From Gottschalkia purinilytica (lineage in GTDB: Bacteria; Bacillota; Clostridia; Tissierellales; Gottschalkiaceae): a DNA stretch of 60,455 nucleotides. Of the stretch, positions 24,529-33,330 are shown piece after piece. Position 1 is the stretch's first letter; each line of letters opens with the position of its first letter. The stretch spans positions 1-60,455 of the forward strand of contig NZ_LGSS01000017.1 in assembly GCF_001190785.1 (NCBI RefSeq), written 5' to 3'. The notes beneath the pieces were generated by a model that worked only from the letters and a program-made list of their open reading frames with translations, had not been told where the DNA came from and made no database searches. A program made the translations under genes and the position numbers.

Positions 24529-26223
24529 ATGCTCCTTGAACTTAATATAGAAAACTTTGCAATAATAGATAAAGTAAGTATTTCTTTCACGAAAGGATTA
24601 AATATAATAACTGGAGAAACGGGAACTGGAAAATCTATAATAGTTGATGCAATAGCTTTAGTGTTAGGTAGTAGAGCTGATAAAGATTACATTAGATCTG
24701 GAGCAGAAAAAGCTGTAATAGAAGCAATATTTTGTTTAGAGCAGATTAGCATACTAAAAAATACGTTTGAGCAATATGGAATACCGTTAGAAGAAGATAA
24801 CTTAATACTTATATCAAGAGAAGTTCATGTTAATGGTAGAAGTATATCTAGGATAAATGGGAGAGCAGTTACTTTAAGTATGTTAACTGAGGTTACAAAC
24901 AAAATTATAAATATACAGAGTCAACATGAAAATCAATCTCTTTTATCAAAAGAAAGGCAATTGGAACTTATAGATTTACTAGGAAAAGATGTTATAGATG
25001 AAGTTAGAAAAAAAGTTAGATTAGAATATAGAAATTTGTCATTGTTAAAAAATAAACTTAACAGGCTATATCAAAATGAAATGGAAAGACAAAGAGAAAT
25101 AGATTTATTAAAATTTCAGATAGAAGAAATTGATGAGGCTGATTTGAAACCTAATGAGGAAGAAAATATAGTAAATGAATATAATATGTTATCAAATTCA
25201 GAAGAAATTTCAAATACAATGATCAATGTCTTACAAGAATTAATTTCAGATAGCTATGGTTCTAAAGGAATAGTTGATAGATTAACTAATTTATTTATGA
25301 TGCTAGATAAGCTTGAGAAGTATGATAAAAATATAAAATCATATGCTGAAATAATAGAAGGGGTAACTTATCAAATTCAAGATGTAGCTAGAGATATAAG
25401 AAAATATGAAAGTAATATAGACTATGATCATGAAAAATTAATTGTACTGGAAAAAAAACTAGATTTAATTAATAGACTTAAAAGAAAATATGGAACTACT
25501 GTAGAGGAAATATTAAGTTATAGAGATAGTATAAATGATCGATTACAAACAATTTTAAATTTAGATGAAGAAATAAAAAAATTAAAAACTGAAATAATTG
25601 AAATGGAAAAAGTTTTAAATGATTATTGTAAACAACTAACCAGTGAAAGACAAAAAATATGTAAAGATCTTGAAAAGCAAATAATAAAAGAATTTGAAGA
25701 ATTAAATATGGGAGAAACTATTTTCAAAGCTAATATAAATAAGCTAGATTACTTTACAGATAATGGAGTTGATGAAATAGAGTTTTATATTTCAACTAAT
25801 CCAGGACAACCCTTAAAGTCTTTATCTAAAATTGCTTCTGGAGGAGAGATGTCTAGGATATTATTAGCATTCAAAAGTATATTAGCAGAAATTGATAGTA
25901 TACCATCGTTAATATTTGATGAAATAGATACTGGAATAAGTGGCAGAACTGCACAAATAGTTGGAGAAAAAATTCTAAAAATTTCTAAGACTCATCAGAT
26001 AATATGTATAACGCATTTACCGCAGATAGCTGCAATGGCCGACACTCATTTTTTAATAACCAAAAATATTAGTGAAAATAATACTAGCACTAGTATTAAA
26101 AAAATAAATATGGAAGAAAGAGTAGAAGAAATATCTAGATTAATAGGTGGAGTTAGCTTGACTACTACGACTAAACAACATGCGAAAGAAATGATAAGTT
26201 TATCTCAAAAGATAAAAAAATAG
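24529..26223 (+). CDS. recN: DNA repair protein RecN
   Basis: 564 residues, SMC-like. Walker A GETGTGKSIIVDA near residue 29, a long coiled coil (about 155-370), signature LSKIASGGEMSRILLAFK (about 431-448), and Walker B SLIFDEIDTGISGRTA (about 463-478). It acts in double-strand break repair. ATG 24529 follows TTAGGAGG; the short gap to argR suggests co-transcription. Confidence 0.96.
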   Translation: MLLELNIENFAIIDKVSISFTKGLNIITGETGTGKSIIVDAIALVLGSRADKDYIRSGAEKAVIEAIFCLEQISILKNTFEQYGIPLEEDNLILISREVHVNGRSISRINGRAVTLSMLTEVTNKIINIQSQHENQSLLSKERQLELIDLLGKDVIDEVRKKVRLEYRNLSLLKNKLNRLYQNEMERQREIDLLKFQIEEIDEADLKPNEEENIVNEYNMLSNSEEISNTMINVLQELISDSYGSKGIVDRLTNLFMMLDKLEKYDKNIKSYAEIIEGVTYQIQDVARDIRKYESNIDYDHEKLIVLEKKLDLINRLKRKYGTTVEEILSYRDSINDRLQTILNLDEEIKKLKTEIIEMEKVLNDYCKQLTSERQKICKDLEKQIIKEFEELNMGETIFKANINKLDYFTDNGVDEIEFYISTNPGQPLKSLSKIASGGEMSRILLAFKSILAEIDSIPSLIFDEIDTGISGRTAQIVGEKILKISKTHQIICITHLPQIAAMADTHFLITKNISENNTSTSIKKINMEERVEEISRLIGGVSLTTTTKQHAKEMISLSQKIKK

Positions 26224-26231
26224 CATTTTTT

Positions 26232-26270
26232 AACAAAAAGCATCTTTATTTAAAGATGCTTTTTGTTTTT
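26232..26270 (+). terminator. Strong intrinsic terminator after recN
   Basis: A 17-bp perfect stem, 26232-26248 with 26251-26267 (core AGCATCTTTA/TAAAGATGCT), followed by T residues. Confidence 0.9.
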
Positions 26271-26497
26271 AAGATTTTAATTATCAGAATTTAATAATAA
26301 AATAATCTTATTTGAAAAATATCTATTATGAGGAAATTAAGATTTCTATTAACATATAAATAAATATTTGTACAGAATAATTTTTTATGAAAAAGGCTAA
26401 ATTAAATTTACTGAAACTTTTTAATTCAAATTACAGAATCTAGCTATTTAATTTGGAGGTGGCCCAAAGACAAGGGAAAATGGGAGAGTGATTTTGT

Positions 26498-27799
26498 TTG
26501 ACTAAAAACCTTCGTCAAAAGAAGTTAGTCTTTTTTATATTAATATTAGCTTTGATTGTACCATATTCAGTTCAAATATTAAATGTACTCCATTATCCCT
26601 CACAGATAGATATAACTAGAGGAGGAAGTCAAAGACTTGATGTATTATTTCCTTTTACATTAGAGATATTAGAAAATAAAAAAGTACTAGAACTTAGTAA
26701 TAAACATGAAGAAAAAATAAGAATAAAGAATAGTTATCATTTTAAACCTAGTGAAAATGGAATAGCTAAGGTAGCTATTAATTTTTTAGGGTTTCTTCCA
26801 ATAAAACATGTAAATGTAAATGTAATAGATGATATATATTTAACTCCAGGAGGAGAAGCATTAGGTGTAAAACTAAACACAAAAGGTGTACTTGTGGTAG
26901 GTATGTCTGAAATAGAAAATGTTAATGGAGAAAAAAGTAATCCAGCAGCAGATGCAGGAATAAAAGTTGGAGATTCAGTTACTAAAATAAATGGTAAAAA
27001 GATAAAAGATGCTAATCAAGTTATAGATATTTTAAACAATGCAAAAAATGAAAAATTAAATATTACTATAGAAAGAGATAGTAAAGAAATGGTTAAAGAA
27101 GTTACTCCTATAAAAAGTAAGCAAGATAATAGCTATAGATTAGGAATATGGGTAAGAGATAAAACAGCAGGTATAGGTACGCTTACATTTTATGATGAAA
27201 AATCTAAAAAATTTGGAGCTTTAGGACACTCTATAACAGATGTAGACACGGGAACACTCATGAGTATAGAAAATGGAGAAATAATGGAAGCAGAAATATC
27301 ATCTATAGAACAAGGAAAAAAAGGAACTCCAGGAGAAATAAGAGGAATGTTTTTTGAAAATAATAAAGTGTTAGGAAAAATAACTTCTAACACATCTTTT
27401 GGAATATATGGAGCTATGTATAAAAATTTAAGTGATAAAAAAAGACTTCCAATAGCATTACAAAATGAAGTGCAAATTGGTAAAGCTCATATATTAACAA
27501 CAATAGAAAATAGTAAGGTTGAAAAATATGAAGTCGAAATACTAAAAAAAGAAAATCAATTAAATCCTGAAACGAAAAGTATGGTAATAAAAGTAACAGA
27601 TAAGAGGCTATTAAATAAAACAGGTGGAATAGTAAGAGGTATGAGTGGAAGCCCAATAATTCAAAATGGTAAAATAATAGGAGCTGTAACACATGTATTT
27701 GTAAATGATCCTACTAAAGGATATGGATTATATATAGAGTGGATGATGAAAGAAGCTGGAATCCCTTTTAAAAGTAATAACTTAGCAAATAATAAATAA
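26498..27799 (+). CDS. spoIVB: SpoIVB peptidase (S55), SigK checkpoint protease
   Basis: 433 residues from TTG 26498, eleven bases after GGGAG. N-terminal membrane helix (about 10-28), PDZ domain at about 115-195 (GVLVVGMSEIENVNGEKSNP, then AADAGIKVGDSV), serine protease domain with FGALGHSITDVD (catalytic His, about 243) and GMSGSPIIQNGK (catalytic Ser, about 386). It is secreted by the forespore into the intermembrane space and triggers pro-SigK processing in Bacillus. The 230 bases before it, after the recN terminator, are AT-rich; I found no clear SigF or SigG promoter. Confidence 0.95.
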   Translation: MTKNLRQKKLVFFILILALIVPYSVQILNVLHYPSQIDITRGGSQRLDVLFPFTLEILENKKVLELSNKHEEKIRIKNSYHFKPSENGIAKVAINFLGFLPIKHVNVNVIDDIYLTPGGEALGVKLNTKGVLVVGMSEIENVNGEKSNPAADAGIKVGDSVTKINGKKIKDANQVIDILNNAKNEKLNITIERDSKEMVKEVTPIKSKQDNSYRLGIWVRDKTAGIGTLTFYDEKSKKFGALGHSITDVDTGTLMSIENGEIMEAEISSIEQGKKGTPGEIRGMFFENNKVLGKITSNTSFGIYGAMYKNLSDKKRLPIALQNEVQIGKAHILTTIENSKVEKYEVEILKKENQLNPETKSMVIKVTDKRLLNKTGGIVRGMSGSPIIQNGKIIGAVTHVFVNDPTKGYGLYIEWMMKEAGIPFKSNNLANNK

Positions 27800-27807
27800 T
27801 ATTATTA

Positions 27808-27838
27808 AAAATCCTCCTTTTTTAAGGGGGATTTTATA
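27808..27838 (+). terminator. Intrinsic terminator after spoIVB
   Basis: AAAATCCTCCTT (27808-27819) pairs with AAGGGGGATTTT (27824-27835) with one G-T pair. Confidence 0.8.
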
Positions 27839-27980
27839 ATATTATGATATAATGTAAAAGTGAAATTATTTTAAATACTATACATATTAGAAATATTAAG
27901 ATTTAAGTAGACAAAATAAATTTTGTATCATTCAATATAATGTAAAAAGATATAAAAAATGTAATAAAACAATTATAAAT

Positions 27981-28007
27981 AAAGGAAAAAGCAATTCAAA
28001 ATAGAAT
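27981..28007 (+). promoter_or_regulatory. SigH-type promoter of spo0A
   Basis: AAAGGAAAA (27981-27989) and ATAGAAT (28001-28007), 11 bases apart, match RNAGGAWWW and RNNGAAT at every fixed position. SigH control of spo0A is established in Bacillus and C. difficile. The leader would be about 140 bases. Confidence 0.75.
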
Positions 28008-28091
28008 AATCTAATAAGAAGTATTGTAAATATTGGTTGATATTATGTTAAAAATAAAAATATAAAAAGTAAGAAGGAAATATATGTCATA

Positions 28092-28098
28092 TGTCGAA
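28092..28098 (+). promoter_or_regulatory. 0A box (Spo0A-binding site) in the spo0A leader
   Basis: A perfect TGTCGAA stands 55 bases before the spo0A start and about 80 bases after the SigH-like promoter. Position downstream of the start of transcription would suit feedback by phosphorylated Spo0A; the sign of the effect is unknown. Confidence 0.55.
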
Positions 28099-28152
28099 TC
28101 AATATTTTGGGGATATTAATAAATTAAACTTAAAATTTGGGGGGATATTTTA

Positions 28153-28965
28153 GTGAATAATCAAAAAATAAATGTTTTAATAGCGGACGATAATAAAGAT
28201 TTTTGTAATATTCTCAGTGAATATTTATCTACTCAAGATGATGTAGAAGTAATAGGCGTAGCAAAAGATGGAATAGAAGCAATAGATCTTATTGCTAAGA
28301 AAAATCCAGATGTTCTAGTTTTAGATATCATAATGCCACATTTAGATGGTTTAGGAGTTTTGGAAAGATTACATTCAATAGAATTGGAGACATTTCCTAA
28401 AATAATAGTTTTATCAGCAGTAGGACAAGATAAAATTACTCAAAGAGCAATCAGTTTAGGAGCAGATTATTATGTAGTTAAACCTTTTGACTTTGAAACA
28501 TTTATGAAAAGAATTAGACAAGTTACAGGGAGCGCTCCAGCTATAATAGAAAGAAGAAAACAAGTTCATCAAACTACTACATCAACGTTAGTTAATTCGT
28601 CAAATTCAGGGAATACATTAGAAACTAAAATAACTAATATAATTCATGAAATAGGAGTTCCAGCACATATCAAAGGTTATTTATATTTAAGAGAAGCAAT
28701 AACTATGGTGGTTGAAAACATAGAACTATTAGGTGCAGTTACTAAGGAACTTTATCCTAATATTGCGAAAAAGTTCAATACTACTCCTAGTAGAGTTGAA
28801 AGGGCCATAAGACATGCTATCGAGGTTGCATGGAGTAGAGGTAAAATAGACACTATAAATAATTTATTTGGATATACAGTTCACAATGATAAAGGAAAAC
28901 CTACGAATAGTGAATTTATCGCAATGGTTGCAGATAAATTAAGATTAGAGCAGAAAATATCTTAA
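28153..28965 (+). CDS. spo0A: Sporulation response regulator Spo0A
   Basis: 270 residues from GTG behind GGGGGGA. Receiver domain with acidic pair DDNKD (about 12), phosphorylation Asp in VLDIIMP (about 58), and Lys in VVKPFD (about 109); a variable hinge; then the Spo0A effector domain with the unmistakable [18 protein letters not shown] recognition helix (about 218-235). It is the master switch for sporulation entry. It is monocistronic, with terminators on both sides and the SigH-like promoter and 0A box upstream. Confidence 0.98.
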   Translation: MNNQKINVLIADDNKDFCNILSEYLSTQDDVEVIGVAKDGIEAIDLIAKKNPDVLVLDIIMPHLDGLGVLERLHSIELETFPKIIVLSAVGQDKITQRAISLGADYYVVKPFDFETFMKRIRQVTGSAPAIIERRKQVHQTTTSTLVNSSNSGNTLETKITNIIHEIGVPAHIKGYLYLREAITMVVENIELLGAVTKELYPNIAKKFNTTPSRVERAIRHAIEVAWSRGKIDTINNLFGYTVHNDKGKPTNSEFIAMVADKLRLEQKIS

Positions 28966-29062
28966 ATGTAGAAATAATTTATTTACATGAATTACGATCC
29001 TGGTTAAAGAAAATAATGAGTATTATTATTTACCTATTAATATATTTAAGTCATCATAAATT

Positions 29063-29107
29063 AGACATTTCTTGTTTATTATTTAAAAACATGAGGTGTC
29101 TTTTTTA
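29063..29107 (+). terminator. Intrinsic terminator after spo0A
   Basis: A 15-bp stem with two G-T pairs and one mismatch, 29063-29077 with 29087-29101, followed by six T. Confidence 0.75.
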
Positions 29108-29156
29108 TGATTAATTCTTATATAAATTATTAAAGTTAAATGATTATTAATTATTA

Positions 29157-29190
29157 AAAAAACTCAGAAAAATTTTGAGTTTTTTTATTT
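29157..29190 (+). terminator. Second hairpin after spo0A
   Basis: AAAAACTCA (29157-29165) pairs with TGAGTTTTT (29176-29184), then T-rich. Works as a second terminator in plus direction. Confidence 0.65.
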
Positions 29191-29775
29191 TTTAGAGTTA
29201 ATTTTATAGATGGAATGACATTTTTTTTATGCCATAAAAATATTACAAATTAATTACAAAATAAAATCATTTTGGATATATAACAGCGAAATATACCAAA
29301 ATTATCTATAAGCAATTAAACATAAAAAAGTAGTCAATATTATAAAAAATTATCTTGAATTTGGCATGATATGTGAAAATAATATGTAAAAATAATATAA
29401 GTGTGGATAAAAATATATATGAATGTACTTATACCTATGTATTTTACTTAAATAATGATCTTGTATAATAATTAGACATAAATCAACATTAAAATAAAAA
29501 TTATTTAATCACAAGAGACAATAGATAAAAAACATTTGAAATTATTTGAATATTTTTTATTTGTTATCAACTAGTATCTAATCAGATGTTATCATAAATG
29601 ATATATAAAAAGATAATATTACTTGCATTGTAAGGGCACAATTGGTTAAAATACTTATAGGTGAGACTTTTTTTATAGCTTCCATAAATAACTTTACTAT
29701 TTTGGTCTATTGTAGTAAATTATTGTAGTGATAGATAAAAAATAGTATTAAAAAAGTAGACTTGGGGGATCACAA
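29191..29775. other. Gene-free, very AT-rich region before steA
   Basis: About 585 bases without a credible gene on either strand. It contains the palindrome repeat at 29581-29603 and a possible SigA promoter TTGCAT (29623-29628), 18-base spacer, TAAAAT (29647-29652), leaving a leader of about 115 bases for steA. The length of the untranslated stretch is unusual for this compact window. Confidence 0.5.
29581..29603. repeat. Palindromic intergenic repeat, copy 1
   Basis: 23 bases shared with 53535-53557 with a single mismatch. The core TATCATAAATGATA (29590-29603) is a dyad of TATCAT/ATGATA around AA. It may be an operator; the regulator is unknown. Confidence 0.5.
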
Positions 29776-30897
29776 ATGATTATAAAAGGTGTAGTTAAAA
29801 AAGATAGAAAGACTAAAGATCTTGTAAAAAGATTAAAGCCTGGGGACATTGCTATAATAAATCATAAAGATCTGGATGAAATTGCTGCAACTTCTCTTGC
29901 TGAATCTAAAGTAAGATGTATTTTAAACTTGGATAAGACTATAAGTGGAAAATACCCTAATCAAGGTCCAAATATACTTTTAAAAGCAGGTATACCTATT
30001 TTTGAATGTAGTGATAAAGATATTTTCAATGTGTTAGATGAAGGCGACATAATAGAATTAAAAGATAATACTATTGTATATAAAAATGACTCTATAGCAC
30101 CTTGTGAAGAGCTGGACAATGAAAAGATACAACAGCTTTTAAATATAGGATATGATAATATAGAAAAGGAATTAGATAAATTTATCGAAAATACACTTGA
30201 ATATGCTAAAAAAGAAAAAGGATTAGTTTTAGGTAATATTGATATACCAGAAGTAAATACAAAGATGAAAGGAAGACATGTACTAGTCGTAGTAAGAGGA
30301 AAAGATTATAAAAAAGACTTAATGGCTATGAAAAACTATATAAATGAAATGAATCCTATATTGATAGGAGTTGATGGAGGCGGAGATGCTCTATTAGAAT
30401 TTGGATACACTCCTGATATTGTTATAGGAGATATGGATAGTGTAAGTGATAATTGTTTAAAAACATCCAAAGAAATAATAGTTCATGCTTATACTAATGG
30501 AAAAGCTCCTGGACTTGAAAGAGTTAAAAATCTTGGTCTAAATGCTGTTATATTTCCATCGCCGGGGACTAGTGAGGATATAGCTTTATTATTAGCATAT
30601 TCTAATTATGCAGATCTGATAGTAGCAGTTGGAACTCATAATAGTATGATAGATTTTTTAGAAAAAGGAAGAAGTGGTATGGCTAGTACTTTTTTAGTAA
30701 GATTAAAAGTAGGATCAAAACTAATAGATGCTAAAGGGGTTAATAAACTATATAGAAGTAGTTTAAAACCTAGATATATGATATGGCTAGCTGCAGCAGC
30801 TTTGATACCTATTGTAGTATTGACTTTACTTTTTCCACCAATGAAAGAATTAGTACAACTTATGCAAATTAAGTTAAAGACACTATTTGGATTTTAG
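29776..30897 (+). CDS. steA: SteA-like division protein (thiamin pyrophosphokinase fold)
   Basis: 373 residues. The middle contains a thiamin pyrophosphokinase-like core with GVDGGGDALLEFGYTPDIV, then IGDMDSVSD (about residues 197-225) and PGTSEDIALLLAY (about 263). The C-terminus is a membrane anchor near 335-355. This is the family annotated as putative cytokinetic ring protein SteA after the Corynebacterium protein that partners SteB; the next gene is SteB-like. It likely acts at the membrane, in division or envelope growth. Enzyme activity is unproven. GGGGGAT precedes ATG 29776. Confidence 0.8.
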   Translation: MIIKGVVKKDRKTKDLVKRLKPGDIAIINHKDLDEIAATSLAESKVRCILNLDKTISGKYPNQGPNILLKAGIPIFECSDKDIFNVLDEGDIIELKDNTIVYKNDSIAPCEELDNEKIQQLLNIGYDNIEKELDKFIENTLEYAKKEKGLVLGNIDIPEVNTKMKGRHVLVVVRGKDYKKDLMAMKNYINEMNPILIGVDGGGDALLEFGYTPDIVIGDMDSVSDNCLKTSKEIIVHAYTNGKAPGLERVKNLGLNAVIFPSPGTSEDIALLLAYSNYADLIVAVGTHNSMIDFLEKGRSGMASTFLVRLKVGSKLIDAKGVNKLYRSSLKPRYMIWLAAAALIPIVVLTLLFPPMKELVQLMQIKLKTLFGF

Positions 30898-30908
30898 GAG
30901 GTGTTTGT

Positions 30909-31793
30909 GTGGTACCAAATGTTAAATATCATGTAATAACTGTAACATCAATATTTTTAGCTCTAGGAATCGGAATCTATATAGGATTTATGTTAGATGC
31001 ACAAGATTTACTTACATCTCAAAAACAAACTATGGTTTCTGAACTTGAGGAAAAATTTGATTATATAAAGGAAGAAAATCAAAAGACAAAAAAAGAAATA
31101 GAACAAGTATCAAATGAAAATAAAATGTTACAAGAATTCAATAAGTTAACATATTCAGAAATAATAAAAAATAAACTAGATGGATTTAAGATAGCAATAA
31201 TTGAAACAAATGATGATTATATAGATCAAGGAGTTAAGCAAACTTTAGAACTATCAGGTGCAAAGGTAACTTCTATAACTACTATTAAAGACATCTTTTT
31301 ATCTAGTGAAGACAAGTTAAAAGAAGTATATACAAATATTACTGGACGTGAAAAAATAGAAGGTAATATTTTTAAGGTAGTAATGGATGAAATAACGCTT
31401 TCAATAATTAAGGGTGAAGTTAGTCCTTTAGTACAAGCTCTAGCTGAACAAGGAATAATAAATATCAATGGATTATATGACCAATCAGTAGATCATATAG
31501 TTCTTATCGGTGGAAGCAAGAAGAATAACTATAATAAATTTGAAAACATAGATGAAAAAATAATAAATGTAGCTAAGAAAAATAATAAAAACATAGTTGG
31601 TGTTGAAAGAACAGATGCAAAATATTCATATGCTGAAAGATATAAAAACAATCGAATATCTTCTATAGATAATATAGACTCTGTTATCGGAAAAGTGTCT
31701 CTTGTTATAACATTAAAAGGTAGTCCAGGTAACTATGGAGTAAAACCTAGTGCAGATAGTCTTATTCCAGATATAAGTAGTTTATCTTATTAA
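30909..31793 (+). CDS. steB: SteB/MctB family membrane protein
   Basis: 294 residues from GTG (30909) behind TAGGAGG. N-terminal membrane helix (about 6-28) followed by a coiled coil (about 38-75) and an extracellular alpha/beta domain with KIAIIETNDD and GSPGNYGVKPSADSLIP near the end, features of the family called copper transporter (MctB) in mycobacteria and SteB in Corynebacterium. Paired with steA, a division-linked role is more plausible here than copper transport; this is inference from neighbourhood. Confidence 0.78.
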   Translation: MVPNVKYHVITVTSIFLALGIGIYIGFMLDAQDLLTSQKQTMVSELEEKFDYIKEENQKTKKEIEQVSNENKMLQEFNKLTYSEIIKNKLDGFKIAIIETNDDYIDQGVKQTLELSGAKVTSITTIKDIFLSSEDKLKEVYTNITGREKIEGNIFKVVMDEITLSIIKGEVSPLVQALAEQGIININGLYDQSVDHIVLIGGSKKNNYNKFENIDEKIINVAKKNNKNIVGVERTDAKYSYAERYKNNRISSIDNIDSVIGKVSLVITLKGSPGNYGVKPSADSLIPDISSLSY

Positions 31794-31810
31794 TGAGGAG
31801 AGAAATATAG

Positions 31811-32491
31811 ATGAATAAAAACAGCAAAGTTATCGCAGTTATACCTGTATACAATGAAGAAAACTTTATAGAAAATACTATAAAAAATATACAAAGTATA
31901 AAATCAATAGATGAGATTGTAATTGTTAATGATGGATCAACTGATAATACAGAAAATATAGTAAAAGAAATGGGTGTAAAATTAATTAATCTTAATCAAA
32001 ATCGTGGAAAAGGCTTTGCTATAAAAAAGGCAATAGAAGAAGTTGATTATGGTTATTTAGTTCTAATTGATGGTGACTTAGGAAAAACAAGTAATGAGGT
32101 AGAAAAACTTATTTTGCCAGTTCTCAATGATGAAGGAGATGTTTCTATAGCTAGATTTCAAAAAGCTAAGAAAAAGGGTGGATTTGGATTTGTAAAAAAA
32201 CTAGCTAAATATGGAGTATATTTATATACAGGAAAAAAAATAGATACTACTTTATCTGGTCAAAGGGTATATAAAAAAGAAGTTATAGACAAAATATCAT
32301 ATATACCAGATAGATTTGGAATCGAAGTTGCTATGACTGTACAAACCTTTAGGCACGGATTCTCTATAAAAGAAGTAGATGTTGAAATGACTCATAGAGA
32401 AACAGGAAGAAGCATGAAAGATTTCATTCATAGAGGTAAACAGTTTTGGGATATACTAAAAACTCTAATACAACTTTTATATAAAGGCTAG
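31811..32491 (+). CDS. Family 2 glycosyltransferase
   Basis: 226 residues, GT-A fold. VIAVIPVYNEENFIENTIKN at the start, IVNDGSTDNT (about 38-47), the metal-binding DGD in VLIDGDLG (about 90), and a late FGIEVAMTVQTFRHG region with THRETGR. Resembles polyprenyl-phosphate or diacylglycerol-type glycosyltransferases but lacks a membrane domain. It lies between steB and the MraY-like gene, so it probably helps make an envelope glycan; the sugar is unknown. Confidence 0.85.
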   Translation: MNKNSKVIAVIPVYNEENFIENTIKNIQSIKSIDEIVIVNDGSTDNTENIVKEMGVKLINLNQNRGKGFAIKKAIEEVDYGYLVLIDGDLGKTSNEVEKLILPVLNDEGDVSIARFQKAKKKGGFGFVKKLAKYGVYLYTGKKIDTTLSGQRVYKKEVIDKISYIPDRFGIEVAMTVQTFRHGFSIKEVDVEMTHRETGRSMKDFIHRGKQFWDILKTLIQLLYKG

Positions 32492-32502
32492 AAGGTGAAT
32501 AT

Positions 32503-33315
32503 ATGAATTTAGATATACTATCTTTTATAGTAGGTATAATAATAACTATAATAATAACTCCATTTCTTTACAATATGCTTTTATCTAGTGAATGTACAGC
32601 TACAAACTATAGAAATGAAGCAATACCTGTAGGTATGGGATTGGTTTTTGTTTTAGTTCAAACAGTAATAATATTTTTAATATCTATATATAAAGATACC
32701 AATATTTTATTAGTTTTAGGATATGTAATATCTATGATGCTTATGGGGCTTATAGGAGCTATAGACGATTTAATAGGTGAAAAAAGTGTTAAAGGTTTTA
32801 AAGGACATATAAAATCACTTTTTAAAGGAGAATTAACGACCGGCGGATTAAAGGCTATTATTGGTTTTTTATCTGCTGCGTTAATATCTCTTGTTATATC
32901 AGAATCTTATGTAGAAATGATTATAAATACTTTTCTTATAGCTTTATTTACTAATTTAATTAATTTATTTGATCTGAGACCAGGAAGAGCAGGTAAAATG
33001 TTTATTATATTAGGAGTAATATTACTTTTAACTGCTCATGAAACTAGCTTTAACTTCATATTGTTATCTGCTTTAGGTATAATTATTGGATATATAAGAT
33101 ATGACTTAAAGGCTAGAGCTATGATGGGAGATATAGGATCAAATGCATTAGGAATAACTCTAGGGATTTTTTGCGCTATAACACACCCTCTAAAGATAAA
33201 ATTAATTTATTTAGCAATATTAGTATTGTTACATATTATATCTGAATTTTATTCTTTTTCTAAAATTATTGAAAAAAATAAGATTCTAAAGTTTATAGAT
33301 AGTTTAGGAAGATAA
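32503..33315 (+). CDS. MraY/WecA-like glycosyl-1-phosphate transferase homologue
   Basis: 270 residues with about eight membrane helices. Signature pieces are GAIDDLIGE (about 86-94), a DLRPGRAGK loop after LFTNLINLF (about 157-165), and MGDIGSNALG (about 207-216), corresponding to the aspartate motifs of the MraY/WecA superfamily. It is shorter and more diverged than MraY (about 320). It may transfer a sugar phosphate to undecaprenyl phosphate or be a non-catalytic relative. Same operon as the GT2 gene. Confidence 0.75.
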   Translation: MNLDILSFIVGIIITIIITPFLYNMLLSSECTATNYRNEAIPVGMGLVFVLVQTVIIFLISIYKDTNILLVLGYVISMMLMGLIGAIDDLIGEKSVKGFKGHIKSLFKGELTTGGLKAIIGFLSAALISLVISESYVEMIINTFLIALFTNLINLFDLRPGRAGKMFIILGVILLLTAHETSFNFILLSALGIIIGYIRYDLKARAMMGDIGSNALGITLGIFCAITHPLKIKLIYLAILVLLHIISEFYSFSKIIEKNKILKFIDSLGR

Positions 33316-33330
33316 TAGGGGGTTTTTAAA

